Source: Calvatia gigantea
Taxonomy: Eukaryota > Basidiomycota > Agaricomycetes > Agaricales > Lycoperdaceae
Length of the DNA: 64,000 nucleotides
NCBI GenBank assembly: GCA_025093985.1
Contig: JACAAK010000012.1
Span: 620,001-684,000, forward strand
Direction: 5' to 3'
This document shows positions 46,928 through 59,300 of this stretch, piece after piece. Made by a program: the position numbers and the translations under genes. A model generated the notes under the pieces. The model ran no database searches and was not told the DNA's origin. It saw nothing but the letters and a program-made list of their open reading frames with translations. Each line of letters begins with the position of its first letter. Positions within the stretch are counted from its first letter, which is position 1.

Positions 46928-48800
46928 ATGGTTTCTACACTTCCTCTCGACATTTCTCCTACCATAGGAGCATGGTTCATCGGCGCTATTACATCCGTTG
47001 GGTAATGGATCCCCATCAGACGTTACCCGTGTGCTGAGCTCACTATATTTTATTATAGATTACTTGGTGTCACGACGTTGCAATGTTGGATGTATTATTC
47101 CAATTTCCCCAGAGATCCAGTTTGGCTGAAAACCCTTGTATGTCGTGTCCCAGTCAAGGTGTAGCCATAGACACTGATTTGCCTTGTCGTGGCTCCTACG
47201 GTCTTTGTCAGGTGGCTTCGATATGGTGAAAGTTTGATTAGGATTCTCGCGGTCGTATCTAAACTGACCGGATGTACGATTTCTATTCTTAGGTGTCTTG
47301 AAGCCGTGCGGACGACTCTTTCTACGTACGCCGGGTACTACTACGCTATCTTACAATGGGGAAATGTCTCTGTTCTGCTATCACCAATTTGGTGCGTCGC
47401 AAAACTTCCATTCAACCTCAAATACCCGACGCTCACCACAGACTATAGGTCTATGGTGGTAAATTTTGATTCCCAAAGACGTTTTAAAAATATACTAAAA
47501 TTTGTTTGGTTCTACCATTCAATTTTACCAGTCGATGGTTCCTCTGACGGTACTTAGATTCATCTTACTCGCCCTATCTGCATTGACACCAGCTTAGACG
47601 GTTGTGGCGTTGCCGGTTCATTTCTTCTTCGCTCACCAAGTGAGGAGCAGTATGTGGAGCCCGTCGCTCTCTGTCACCTCAAGGTCTAATATAACGATGT
47701 AGTAACTCAGGGGAAGTATCGCATTCTGTACTACATAATAGTACGTCCTAGCGGCTACGCTAGATGTCCGTCAAGTTGATTCTCTTAATCTTGCGATTAG
47801 GTTGCCTTCTCCTTGGGAGAATTTGGTATGTAATTGCAGCCTCACTATCTGACCGGATAGTAACATGGATAAATGTGAATGCCCAGGGTTCGGGATTGGT
47901 AAGTGTCCGCGATATTAGCAACGTTCACTTAGTTACATTCGAACGCAATCAGCCTCATTTGTCACAGCGTGAGCCATAACCCCCAGCAGAGAATTGTAGA
48001 CTAACTTCCCTCGGTCCATAGAGTGCTAGATAACACGTTCGGGGGTATCGTTTTTGGGACACCCAGTGTATGCGATATCCCATCACATCTTTCGAGACAA
48101 CGCACAATGCTAATGTCCATTTTGAATAGCGCATCGCGACCACTGCTCTTTGTTGTGCTATGGTTACCGATTGGACCATCACAGCAACCCTTGTGTCATT
48201 CCTGCGCAAGAACAAAACTGCAAGGTAGAGCCAACACCGGAACAGCACTTGTAGCAAACTGACGCCCCCGAAGGGCTCGGGCGCTAATGCAGATATTGAT
48301 CATCTACGCGGTCAACTTTGGTTTACTTATTAGGTGAGTGACCCCCCATCTCATACGCAGATCTTGCAATGTTGATAACATCTGGATCTGTCTCGCTTGT
48401 TTTGGGTTCACAGCCTGACCGATCTCGTGGTGCTCATTATAGTACGTACAAAAGAAACGTTTCTTTTCGATCACCGAACCTTATGGAGAGGATTTAATCG
48501 GAATGTTAGACTAACGTGAAGTGGTCGAGCGTCAATCTATACCAAGTCAGTCTCTTTGAGATCATAGGAAACTGTGAGCGCCTCCAGCGGAGATCGAATC
48601 ATGACACTTCCTGGCGCTAATGCCGCACAATGCAGTCTATGCGAACACGATGTTGGCATCGTACGTCTTCACCTCCATCACTTCCCTTTTCCTGGTGCCC
48701 GGGACTGACGTGTTGTGCACTCGCTCCCAGACTCAACTCACGTAGCCCTTGTCGCGGAACACCTTTACACGCCCGAAAGTGTACACTTCACCTCCATTAA
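46928..48800 (+). CDS. DUF6534-type seven-helix membrane protein (exon structure partly resolved)
   Basis: The gene is visible as a series of short exons in family order. Exon 46928-47001 starts MVSTLPLDISPTIGAWFIGA and joins in frame to 47059-47137 (LLGVTTLQCWMYYSNFPRDP). Later segments are LEAVRTTLSTYAGYYYAILQ, TVVALPVHFFFAHQ, ITATLVSFLRKNKTA, ALMQILIIYAVNFGLL, SLTDLVVLII, and FLALMPHNAVYANTMLAS joined to LNSR before the stop. The family is very abundant in mushrooms, its function is unknown, and its last helices match this pattern. I could not fix the middle exons (about 47290-48190), so the gene could be intact or mildly degraded. Confidence 0.55.
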
Positions 48801-50099
48801 TGCAACCGATCTCACCAGATCGTTCGCGTTGGACTTGGAAAATGGGAACCACCATGTGAGTGCTAACCCCTCCCCGACAGAATTTGCCAATCTAATTCGG
48901 TCCTGTACTGTACAGGGGCAGACTGTCTCGTATAGCACCCGGACACGGACACAAACGCATACCATAGACCAACAACCAGGAGCAGTGGCGATGGATCACG
49001 GATCAGGTCGGGGCGATTGTTCCTGCACGAATGAACACAAGGGTGATGGGATTCACGGGAGTCTGTAATCTTTTGGAGCTCAGGTCCAGGACGTTTGTAA
49101 GTTACAGGTTTATAATAAACTAGAGCACGGAGAGGTAATGTAGTGTATTCACGTCCTTGAGGATAATATGGTACTGTACTTTGTAATGCGTTGAAACTAA
49201 TTACTGTTGATGACCCTGAACCGGGCCACCCTGAGTACCTGGCCGCCTTCTGATTTTCCCCTCAGAGGGGTTGCTAGTGATCGTTCTTTTTGTGTATAAC
49301 ATTATAATTGTCGGGTCAACTAGATTCCTGAGTATCATCAACGAAAAAATTCATTGAGCTTCAACAACATATTGAAAAATTGAATTTCTTTCAGAAAGTG
49401 AAAATTGAGATGGTTCTTAGCCATATTCTACAGAAAATCTTCCTCGATACCTGTGCATGCTCTGGAAATATGTCCTAGATCACTTAGGGCCGGGATCAGG
49501 GTCATCAACAGGATCTTTAGAATGCAGGAATAATGTTAGTCCAGCCTCCAAAAGTTTCGGTTTTTAAACGAGCTGTAGGCTTCTTGCTTCACACAACGTC
49601 TCGCAGACAATATGTCGGGTGGCAATGTGGGAAGTAAGGAATGTGGAAACATGCGGGTATCATGTATTCTAAGACGAGAAGTGAGGAACCATTACGTTAC
49701 AGAGTCATGTGCCCGGCGTCCGAGATTCAACAGCACCCTCCTTGTTCTCGACGTGCAGCACTTGACAGTAATTGCGTCAATCGCCGACCCGGGTGGTTTG
49801 TCTATATTCACAAAACGTCAGGCCTCCCAACCCCTTCTGCTCGCTTTGTCAGGAAATAATGCGGGGTGTTGCACCCTACGCAGGTACGCCACTCTTCTAC
49901 TTTGTTTTCATCACACCCAACTATTTTTAGGACCTCACTGTACCCGATGACCTCTGCTTCGCGCCCTGGCACTTTCTTTTACTTCTGATGATAATATTTC
50001 TTGCATAATTGCGCGCTTCCCCCCATTCCCTTCTTAAATTTGGACCAGGGTTTCCTGCTATAAACGCCCTATGAACCAGTTGAATCACATCTCTAACTC
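48801..50099. other. Intergenic, nothing recognised
   Basis: About 1.3 kb ahead of the GMC oxidoreductase. Open frames are short and show no motifs. The promoter of the oxidoreductase should lie near the right end. Confidence 0.4.
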
Positions 50100-52367
50100 A
50101 TGCGCCAATTCCTTTCTTTCGTACTCTTGGTCGTTCCGTCCGTTTTTGCGGGGATCTTTGAAGAAATTTCGCAACTACCCTCAAAGCGGTATGACTTCAT
50201 TATCGCCGGAGGTAAGCACCTGGATTCACACAGCGCTCATGAACTCAATCCATCTAGGTGGGACTGCGGGACTTGTAGTAGCGAATAGGCTCACAGAAGA
50301 TCCCAATGTCAATGTTCTAGTAATTGAAGCTGGTGGATCGTGCGTTTAAGATCACCATATTGCCCAAGGACAGTCCTTTACTGTCCATTTTATAGGCATC
50401 AGGGCATTCTTAACATCGAGGTTCCCTGGCTTTCTTCAAGACTCCAATTGGACGGCGCACCTTTCGATTGGAATACGTTGAGCACTCCGCAACCTGCCCT
50501 TAACGGACGATCTGTCAGGTATCCGCGGGCTCGCGTACTTGGTGGAAGTAGCTCGCACAGTATGTTGCGTCCTGTTACTTATTACGTTGTCTCAACCTTG
50601 TCCGCCACCAGACGGAATGATATGGATTCGAGGATCTACAGATGACTATGATAAATGGGCTGAGATTACCGGTGACAAGGGCTGGTCTTGGAAGGAAATG
50701 CTTCCGTATTTCAAAAAGGTATACTGGAGCCACACGTAAGATGGTGACCCTATGTTAATACTTAAGACAGACTGAACAATGGACTGTGGCTCCTGGTCAT
50801 GGGCCCGAAGAAGGCGATTTTAATCCCAAGGTACACGGGTTCAAGGGACCCCTGGGTATCGCTTTGAACAATGTTATTCAACCTACGGACCCGTTGATTG
50901 TGCAAACCACAAAAGACCTTCCGGAGGAATTTCCTTTCCTTGAAGATACCAATGCTGGGCGTCCCATTGGTATAGGTAAGCTTAAATTACTGGGACGTAA
51001 CGCGCACTATGACGTATCCCAGCATGGACGCAGTTCTCAATTGCGAATGGAACACGTACTAGCGCCTGCCACTGCTTATCTGGATCCTGTACTTGAGCGA
51101 CCCAACCTCTCGGTACTCATTGGAACGTACGTGACGCGCGTCCTGAAAACCTCGAAAGACAGCTTCCGCACCATCGAGTTCGCACAAAATCAAACAAGTA
51201 TATCCCCCTCCGAGTATATTGGCCTGATCAAACTGATTCTGTAGGCCCCCGCCATCAACTTACGGCTACCAAGGAGCTCATCTTATCTGCGGGTGTCATT
51301 GGCACCCCTCAGATTCTGCTGAACTCGGGTATCGGCGACCCAGATGTTTTAGCGAAAGTCGGGTCCGAGGTCATCTTCGACCTTCCCGGTGTAGGCAAGA
51401 ATTTCAGTAGTGAACCGATGGTTACGTTCAACTGGGGTGCTAACGACACGACAATCAAGTAAGCTTACTTCATCTCATAAAAGATGTAATTTCAGCATAC
51501 CTTCAGCCTGAATGCAAACGCGACTGCATCAGATGCTGCGTTACAAGAGTGGATTGCATCGCGCAGCGGCCCAATGACCGGAGGGAGCGAAAGTATGTCT
51601 GCATACTTCAGATTACCCGACAATTCGTCCGTCCTGAGCGCCAACGGTGATCCTTCTGCTGGGCCAAATACGCCCCACTTTAGCATTGCCGTCAACGTGA
51701 GTTCAGCGCCACATTATCTCGTCCTGTCTTACAACGCGCCTCAGGCCAATGGTTTCTTCGCTGGCACGAATCCGAATCCTCCTCTCTCCGTCATAATCGA
51801 AGTTTCCGAACCCGCTTCTCGTAAGTGACCGCCATATAAGGCTCACTCTCAATGCTCACCTCACCTTTAGGTGGTTCTGTATCACTGGCGTCAGCTGATC
51901 CGTTCGAGCTCCCGGCACTCGACCTTGGGTTCTATTCAACTCCAGTCGACATCGCAATTGTCATGGAAGCGTTTAAGAAGGCCCAGCGATATGTGACAGC
52001 ACCAGCATGGCAAGGCTTTACTCTTGATCGCATTGCTCCGGCCCCAGGTATAACTGCCGAAGAGGACATTGAACAATACATCAGGAACGTTACCAATTCT
52101 GCTTCTCATGGTATCGGAACATCTGCGATGTCGGCTCGAGGCGCGACTCATGGTGTCGTTGACCCTGACCTGAAAGTGAAGGGTATAACAGGGCTACGAA
52201 TTATAGATGCAGGGGTCATTGTGAGCATTCACATATGGCGTTATTCAGCCCGGACTTATTATCGCGTCGTTCAGCCTTTCAGTCCGTCGGCTAATACGCA
52301 GGCGCCAGTATATGCAATTGCTGAGCGCGCATCTGATTTGATCAAGAAGGCATGGAAGTTGAAGTGA
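50100..52367 (+). CDS. Secreted GMC oxidoreductase (aryl-alcohol-oxidase type, AA3_2); one apparent frameshift
   Basis: Ten exons: 50100-50211, 50258-50339, 50393-50559, 50612-50718, 50771-50975, 51023-51197, 51245-51458, 51507-51820, 51871-52220, 52275-52367, about 605 codons plus one extra base. A signal peptide (MRQFLSFVLLVVPSVFA) precedes the FAD-binding fold FIIAGGGTAGLVVANRLTED with the ADP-ribose Glu in VLVIEAGGS. GMC signature 1 is RARVLGGSSSHNGMIW, signature 2 GVIGTPQILLNSGIG. The C-terminal catalytic region has SASHGIGTSAMSARGA (His) and NTQAPVYAIAERASDL, where the second catalytic position seems to be Asn. Such enzymes supply hydrogen peroxide for lignocellulose attack. In exon 6, NGTRTSA is followed by ATAYLDPVLERPNLSVL one base out of frame (extra T at 51067). 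Confidence 0.85.
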
Positions 52368-54564
52368 AGATAAAGACTGTCTTGCGTATGAGTGGACACC
52401 AAAGAAATGAACATCTCAAAGCCAGACATTCACCTTGTTTGGAGACTAACAGTAAATACTCATACCCAGCTACTTGATCCCTTGTCCCAGTGTCAGTAAA
52501 AATTGGGTTAATATATGTGCATATATTCTTTGCATCTTCTTTACATCTTCTCACCAGGCGTACAAGGCCCACTTGATTAATATTTGGAGAGACATCCAGC
52601 TGCCTGAGTTGGAGTTCCAGGTATGGGTTGGCTCAACAGGTGGAGCAGGCATCTGAATACCTGTTGGGTAGAGCAATACCTGCCAAACATCAGTCATATA
52701 AATTTCACCCGCTTGCTCATGATCATCAATCATCACATAGGATAGATTGAAGCATAATTGATTAGATACAAATATACAAATACAGGTCATCAATTTCAAC
52801 AAAATGTAGGCTACAATGACAGTCAGGACATTCAAGGGGAGACATGATGGGCATGATGATACGGCGGTCCAGGAGGGTCCGAACGGGATGGTGCATCCAT
52901 AGTGGGGCCAAGGGAAACATCGATGCAACGGGAGGGCGGCAGGAAAAGCATAACCTGAACCTGGGACAGCGTGCACAATACAGCTACAAACAGTGGAGAG
53001 GTGCGTTAGTTCAGGAAACACAAAGATGGCAGCCGATTGAGGATCGGCAAGATCACCCACACCCCTCGTTCAAGCCGGTGACCCAGCGGTTATTGTTCAC
53101 CGTCTAGCAATTACCGCTACCATTCGCACCACAGTGGCGGTGAAAGTTGCAGCGACCGCAGTGGGGCCAGGAATTCGGGCGAGTAGTAGGGTGGTGGCGC
53201 CTGGTGGCGCCCCTCGTAACCACTGATGGCCTAGGATCAGACGTGAACGCATATAGTTGCAAAATAGACCTACTCACCATGTCCCCTTTACTGATTTCAG
53301 CACGGATGGCTTAGGATATTTATCCAGTGGTTGTATGGTACGGAGTAAGGTGACTATAGGCTCGCTGTTGGTCAGAATCTCTCGAGTAAATGAGGCATAC
53401 AATTTTTAGAAAGCCTTTAAGAGCTCAGCGGCATGTTCCACAGGTGTGCGTGGGTCAGGGGAAGAGACGCTCTGGATGACGGAGACGACATGGTGGTGGA
53501 GGGAGATAAAGAGCGCGTTTGATGCGAGAAATCATGTGATCGTATCTTCACCAGTTCACCTGACACCGCCCCGTCAGAGTTTGAACCACCCAGTGTCACT
53601 GCTGTCGCCAGGCAGGGTGTATTCGGCCTGCTTTGGTTTCCAGTCCGGTCCCACAGAATATTGAGTTTTGAGTTAACTATCTTGCTTATCATGTGTGACA
53701 GTGTGAAGATGAGGAGAATGATGGAAACGACACTTGGTGCGTCGTCTCTGCATCGAAGAGCACCCTTACCAAAATAGGTAAATCCTGCTGCATGATGTCT
53801 AAGGTAGCGTGAATAAGTGCCGACTTTTTCGCAGGGTAGTTATTCGTAGGTTAATAACAAGTTAATAATAAGTTAGTAAACTCGGGCATAAATTACACCC
53901 GGTGAGAAACTGTGAATATGTCTCAAGCGCTGGTACTTTTATATGGAAAGTCGTTGCATCGCACAGTACACGCCCAATCCTGCCTGACCTCCGTGGGATG
54001 TTAAGTGATGACTAACTAGGACTATTGATCGTCATCACAACATTTACATAAGCTGAGGTTTAGTCAATAGTTGGACATCACGTTAAATGAGTCTCAGTTG
54101 TGAGCAGTGTGAACCTAATGTTTGAGGGAAACATCCTGTAAATATCAAACTGAAATAATAATATAGTATTCAGTGGACGGTGGCCTGATAATCCACTTGA
54201 GTTCAACCAACTCCCAACATGAGGGCCACCTTACACCTTCAATATGTCCTTTTAACATTGTGTGATGATACACTCACAAACCACCCAACAAATATTGACA
54301 CACCAGTAGACCTCACATCAGACTCAGTAATACCACTAATGAGATTCATAGGCTATATAGAGAACTAGGCCAGATTCCGTGCCTTCGGCATGGGCAGTAC
54401 TGTCTGACTTTCAAGTACTTTCATATTCTAATTTATTTTTCCTACTCTCGTTTTTCTCACAATTACCTTATTTGAACTTTCTTACTTATTTTCATCCAAC
54501 ATTTATCACTGTTCAATTTTCCTTATTTTCATTACATATAGCTGTCCATTTTTTATCTACAATT
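52368..54564. other. Gene-poor stretch before the transposon cluster
   Basis: About 2.2 kb. The longest open frame (minus strand, 52551-53060) shows no domain that I recognise. The part from 54380 to 54560 is T-rich. Short degraded transposon pieces are likely, but I could not assign any. Confidence 0.35.
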
Positions 54565-55183
54565 TTACAGTCTAAGTCCACCAAGTACTTCTTTGTATAC
54601 TACATTCATAGTCTTCATGTGTTCATTTTGCTCAGGTAGCACCACCTTGATCCTTTCTCCTGATGTACACTGAGATAATCCCACATACAACTGCCCATGT
54701 GAAAACACTGAAGTCTGCAAATTAATCCCAACATGTTTCACTGACTGCCCTTGAGATTTGTTGATTGTCATTGCAAATCCAAGTCAAACTGGGAATTGTC
54801 TGTGCTTCAATGGAATTGGCAGTGTTTCAGCTGATGGCTGTAGTATGATCCTTGGAATCAGCACTGTACTTCCTGCATATCTCCTGTCCCCAGAAATAAT
54901 CCTACACTCCAGTACCCTCCTCTTGATATCTGTCACCACCATTCTTGTTCCATTACATAGTCCCTTTGATGGGTCCAAGTTCCTCAGCAACATTACTGGA
55001 CAACCAATCTTCAACACCAACTTGGCCAGAGGCAACCCACTTGCCCTAAGAGAGTTCAGGTACTCTGGTGGATAAGGCTGATATCCATTCATCACTTGGT
55101 CTGCCAGCTCTATAGAGTCAGCACCCATAAGAATATGTGGGTTCCCTGGAAACTTCCCAAGAATACTTTCATTGATGTCATCC
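54565..55183 (-). pseudogene. C-terminal piece of a Helitron-type PIF1-like helicase
   Basis: The minus-strand translation carries the conserved C-terminus of Helitron/PIF1 helicases: [62 protein letters not shown] and [21 protein letters not shown]. Two defects are visible. A TGA replaces the expected Arg codon between QFPV and LGFAMT, and the motif VI arginine (usual YVALSR) is Gln. Both fit C-to-T or G-to-A changes. The upstream part is cut off at 55184, where an LTR begins. No Rep domain is present, so this is a dead fragment. Confidence 0.85.
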
Positions 55184-55487
55184 TGTTATGACCTTAGTCT
55201 GAGTAAACCTCAGGTTGCAACTTAGGCTAAGACTTGAGGGTGAGTAAGGGGGGAAGAACTAGGTGGTTAAGCATACCAAATACAGTAGATGTATGTATGC
55301 TTAAATAGGGGAAGTCATCCAGTTGAATGGATGGAGTAGCTATATGAAACATCTGGTAAGAATGGCATAGTAGCTGGCATGAGTCAGGAACAGAGATCGC
55401 TTGACAGGAATAGCTGAAACGGATGTACTGATGAATAGAAATGCAGACAGCAATGGAATATGACTTGATTGGTGAAAAGCCATAACA
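55184..55487 (-). mobile_element. 304-bp LTR inserted in the helicase remnant
   Basis: The segment starts TGTTATG and ends CATAACA, giving perfect 7-bp inverted LTR termini. The next bases read on the minus strand as a purine tract (AATCAGGGGGTAT) directly before the LTR, which is the layout of a polypurine tract ahead of a 3' LTR of a minus-strand element. No matching 5-bp duplication could be confirmed, because the helicase does not resume on the other side. Confidence 0.65.
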
Positions 55488-56378
55488 ATACCCCCTGATT
55501 AAGCTTCATGTCTCAGGAAGCCTCATCAAAGTCACCATTGACTACTGTAGAGGCGAGGGCTTTCTTGGTGGCCCCAATTATTGAGACAAGTACACCACAG
55601 TAGCTTTCTATGCTAGTGGTGGAGGGGAGTCATACTCACTGGGTTTGTTGAGATAGCTGTTGTAAATAGTTGCTAGAGGATATCTTAGAGGAATGTTGGG
55701 CGAATAGAAAGACTAGATTGTCTAAGGAATGTATGCATACTACATAGGGCTTATATATCTAATGTCTCTGGTCTGTGTGCCATTCTACCTAATACAGGTA
55801 AGGTCTTATCTGCCAGTAGCATATTCAGAGCATACTGTGTACATAGTTCTATTTAATAGACCATAGCCAGCAACCTAGAGTGCGGTCTAGTACATTGTTC
55901 GTTATTTCTCTTCAAGAGTGAAGTACTCAAGAATCCGTTTCAGCTATAAATAGACTGAACCAACATAGTGGTACGGATCGAGATTCAACACCAATGAGAT
56001 ATTTTCCATCATTTAATCATGCAAAGAAGACGGGCAAGTGGCTTTGACCATTTTGGTGGATAGGGACTGGGACACCATTGAATGGGAAGTCAGTTGTGGT
56101 GGAGTTGTCCCAATAACTCTTGACTATCATCTTCCAATAGTGTTGGTCCTTTTCTTGGCCTGGTAACACAGTGCGGAACCTTGCAGGTGGGAGAAAAACT
56201 GATATGAGTTGAGCTAGTGTGTACAATGGAGAACGATGGTTTGCTTACCCTCAGTCGACGTGGAACGAGACTGAGGGTGTGCAAGGTATGAGGCCAGCGA
56301 ATGAGTGTGATGTCACGTGATAGCGAAGTGATTATCTACTGTAAGAAAAAGATAACGGAAGTCTACCTATATTCCAAC
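55488..56378 (-). other. Non-coding retroelement interior and copia 3' LTR region
   Basis: From the purine tract next to the 304-bp LTR up to the TGTTGG that opens the copia 3' LTR on the minus strand (56379 leftwards). No complete second LTR end could be defined. A minus-strand open frame (56017-56226) shows no family motif. Confidence 0.35.
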
Positions 56379-59300
56379 ACACCCCCTTAGACTGAAGGTA
56401 TGTGGAGACCTAGTTTAGAACGTAAATGAATGAAGTCTGGCTCCTTAAGAGCCTTAGTGAGAATATCGGCAGTCATTTCCTTGGTAGATAAATAACAGAT
56501 AGTAAAGGTCCCATCAGAAACACGTTCACAAATAAAATGATGTTTGATGTCTATGTGCTTGGTCCTTCCATGAAAACGAGAGTCCTTGGTGAGATCGATA
56601 CTGCTGGTGCAATCCATATAGACAGTGATGGGAAGTGAAACGGGCATCTCCAGTTCAGCTAGAAGTTGAACCAACCATAATCCATACTTGACAGTGTAAG
56701 CTCCAGCCATGTATTCCCTCTCAGTTGATGAGTCCCCAACTGTAGGCTGTTTCTTACTGACAGTGATAATAGATTTATCACCCATCTGAAAGACACAACC
56801 AGTGACAGCTCGACGATCGTCAGAGTCCTCAGCTCCAGATGCATCAGAATAGCCAGTAAGGGTCAGGTGACGATTATCCTTGGATTTTCCTCCCAAGACT
56901 TGGACAATATCACGAGTACCAGCGAGGTATTGGAGTACATGCTGGGCAGCCTTCCAGTGCTTTGGTCCAGGGTTGGAGTTGAATTGAGCAAGGAAGCGAG
57001 CAGCGAATCCGATGTCTGGGCGAGAGATGAGCGATATCCAGGTGAGAGCTCCTACAAGTTCACGATAGGGAGTCTTGGCCATTTGCTGTTTCTCTTCCTT
57101 GGTCTGAGGTCCATCAGCCTTAGAGAGTTTACAGCCAGGATCGAGTGGGAGCGATGTAGGATGGCAGTTCTGCATATGAAATCGCTTGAGAGTGGTATTG
57201 ATGTACTGGCAATGAGAGATGGAAATGGTTCGAGCTAGACAGTCCTCAATGAGAAGAAATCCCATGAGCCAATTCGGATCCTCCTCCTTCATGTCGAAGA
57301 GCTTGTGAAGTTGGGAGTGAACGTGCTTGAGTTCATCCTGTGAGCATGAAGTACTGAACATGTTGTTGACATGGATGGCGATGATGGTAGTACCAGACTC
57401 CAGCTTGCGATAGAATACCGCATTATCGGTGTATCTCTTCCCTCATAGCTTTCCACCAGTTGTCGGCATCAGGTCCAGTGATAGCCTCCTTGAAGCTCTG
57501 AGGGATGACTGGGCCATAGGCAGCTAGGTAGGCAATGTGAGTGAGGTCGCCTTCAGGAGTGTGCTCGATAGCTTCGTGCTCAGGAATTGTAGGAGGTAGT
57601 TGGTATTTGGAGGTTGGATTGTTGAGACGATTAGCTCGAGCTTCACGTATTTTCTGATGCTGTTTCTTGGCTTCGAATTCCTTAACTGCTTGTTCCTCGT
57701 TGGCTTGTTTGATCCATGATGGTCGAGAGATTCGGGTAGTTTGTCGAGGCTCAGATGGATTAGGAATGGAGGAAGGAATAGGATTGGGATTAGCAGTCGA
57801 AGGAGCTGGGTGAGGATCAGGAATGGATGGAGGAGTGGTGAATGGAGGATTGGAAGGTATAGGAGATGAATGAGGGAGAGGCGAACCAGTCTCCTCAGGT
57901 ATAGGAATGGAGTTAGGATAACTCTGAGAATGAGTGGGATCATCGATGTTCACCCCCTCACTCATGACAGGAGGCATAGATGTATCAATACCTGGGTGGT
58001 TCACTGTCTCATAGATGATGACGTCCCGAGATACCTGAAATGACCTCTTCGAAGGGATCCATATCTTTCATGAAGTGGAGACAGGATCGAAGCCACAGAA
58101 TACTCCTTCAATAGAGTGGGCATCAAGCTTTCCTCGTCGAAGTTCATGTGGTGTGCAAACATGGCAGCGTGATCCGAAAATTCGGAAGGTGGAGACACTG
58201 GGCTTCTCATTGAAGAATGCCTGGTAAGGAGTGATGTGGTTGAGTGTCTTGGTTGGACTGCGATTACGAGCATCGCTAGCATACTGGTGAGCTTCAGGCC
58301 AAAAGCCATCAGCCATACCAGCCTCCTTCAACATGGCAAGGGCATGCTCATGAGTAGTACGATTGAATCATTCGGCTACACTGTTTTGTTGAGGAGTGTG
58401 TGGAGCTGACATCTCATGGGTGATACCCTTGTCCTTGAAGTATGACTTGAGTGCATGTCCTGTAAATTTGCCACCACAGTCTGATCGAAAATAGACCACT
58501 TTGTTGCCAATTCGGTTCTCAAGAGAGGTGATGAGGTCTCGGAGGTGTTGTCGAGCATCGCTCTTCTACTTAAGAAAGATCTTCCAGCCCATTCTCGAAA
58601 AGTTGTCAATGACAATGAGGACATGGTGGTACCCTTCAATAGAAGTGGAGAAAGGGCCTTGGAGATCGGCATGAAGGCGCTCAAGGGGTCGTTTCGCTCG
58701 TCGCGAAGCTTGCTGAGGGAAGGGAGCTTGTGGATGCTTGCCGAGGGCACACCCTGCACATGCATTGAGTCGATCCGAGGTCTTGAGATCAAGCCCGGAG
58801 ACCATCTGATGCTTAGCTAGGTGTCAGAGGTATTCCTCATTGAGGTGCCCAAGTCGGCGATGCCAGAGATCCAGTGACGATATGTCAGAGGAGATAGCAG
58901 TGAAGGCTAGCGAAGATGGAGGTGAAGTCTCGAGGGGATAAGAGCAGGTGAGGTGGTAGAGGCCATTTCGTTGGAGATGTCCTTCCATAACAATTTCGGC
59001 CTTCTTGTTAATTTGGACCAATCCCCCCTTCTTTCGAATTTCGAGGCCTTTTCGATCCATTCGGCTCTCAGAAATGAGGTTGTCGTGAGTATTGGGACAG
59101 TATTTGACATTGAGAAGAGTGATGACGTGAGCAGGGCGGCCTTTTACAGTGACGAGGAGCTCAATGTTCCCCACACCTGTGGAATGTAGCTGAGGGCCGT
59201 CGGCATTGATACCTCCAATAATATCATTGCGAGGTGTGAATGTTGTGAATGCCAATCGTTGGTTACATATGTGTGCTGTCGCACCGCTGTCGAGAATCCA

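Noticed and set aside
1945..51197. Programmed +1 frameshifting as the explanation for the six interrupted frames
   Set aside because: The six sites share no slippery codon, stop codon or context, and unrelated genes are involved. Assembly indels or decay are simpler.
57524..57943. A 139-codon minus-strand ORF rich in Leu/Ile
   Set aside because: It is the shifted-frame shadow of the Pro/Ser-rich linker of copia Pol; the copia frame has clear homology and this one does not.
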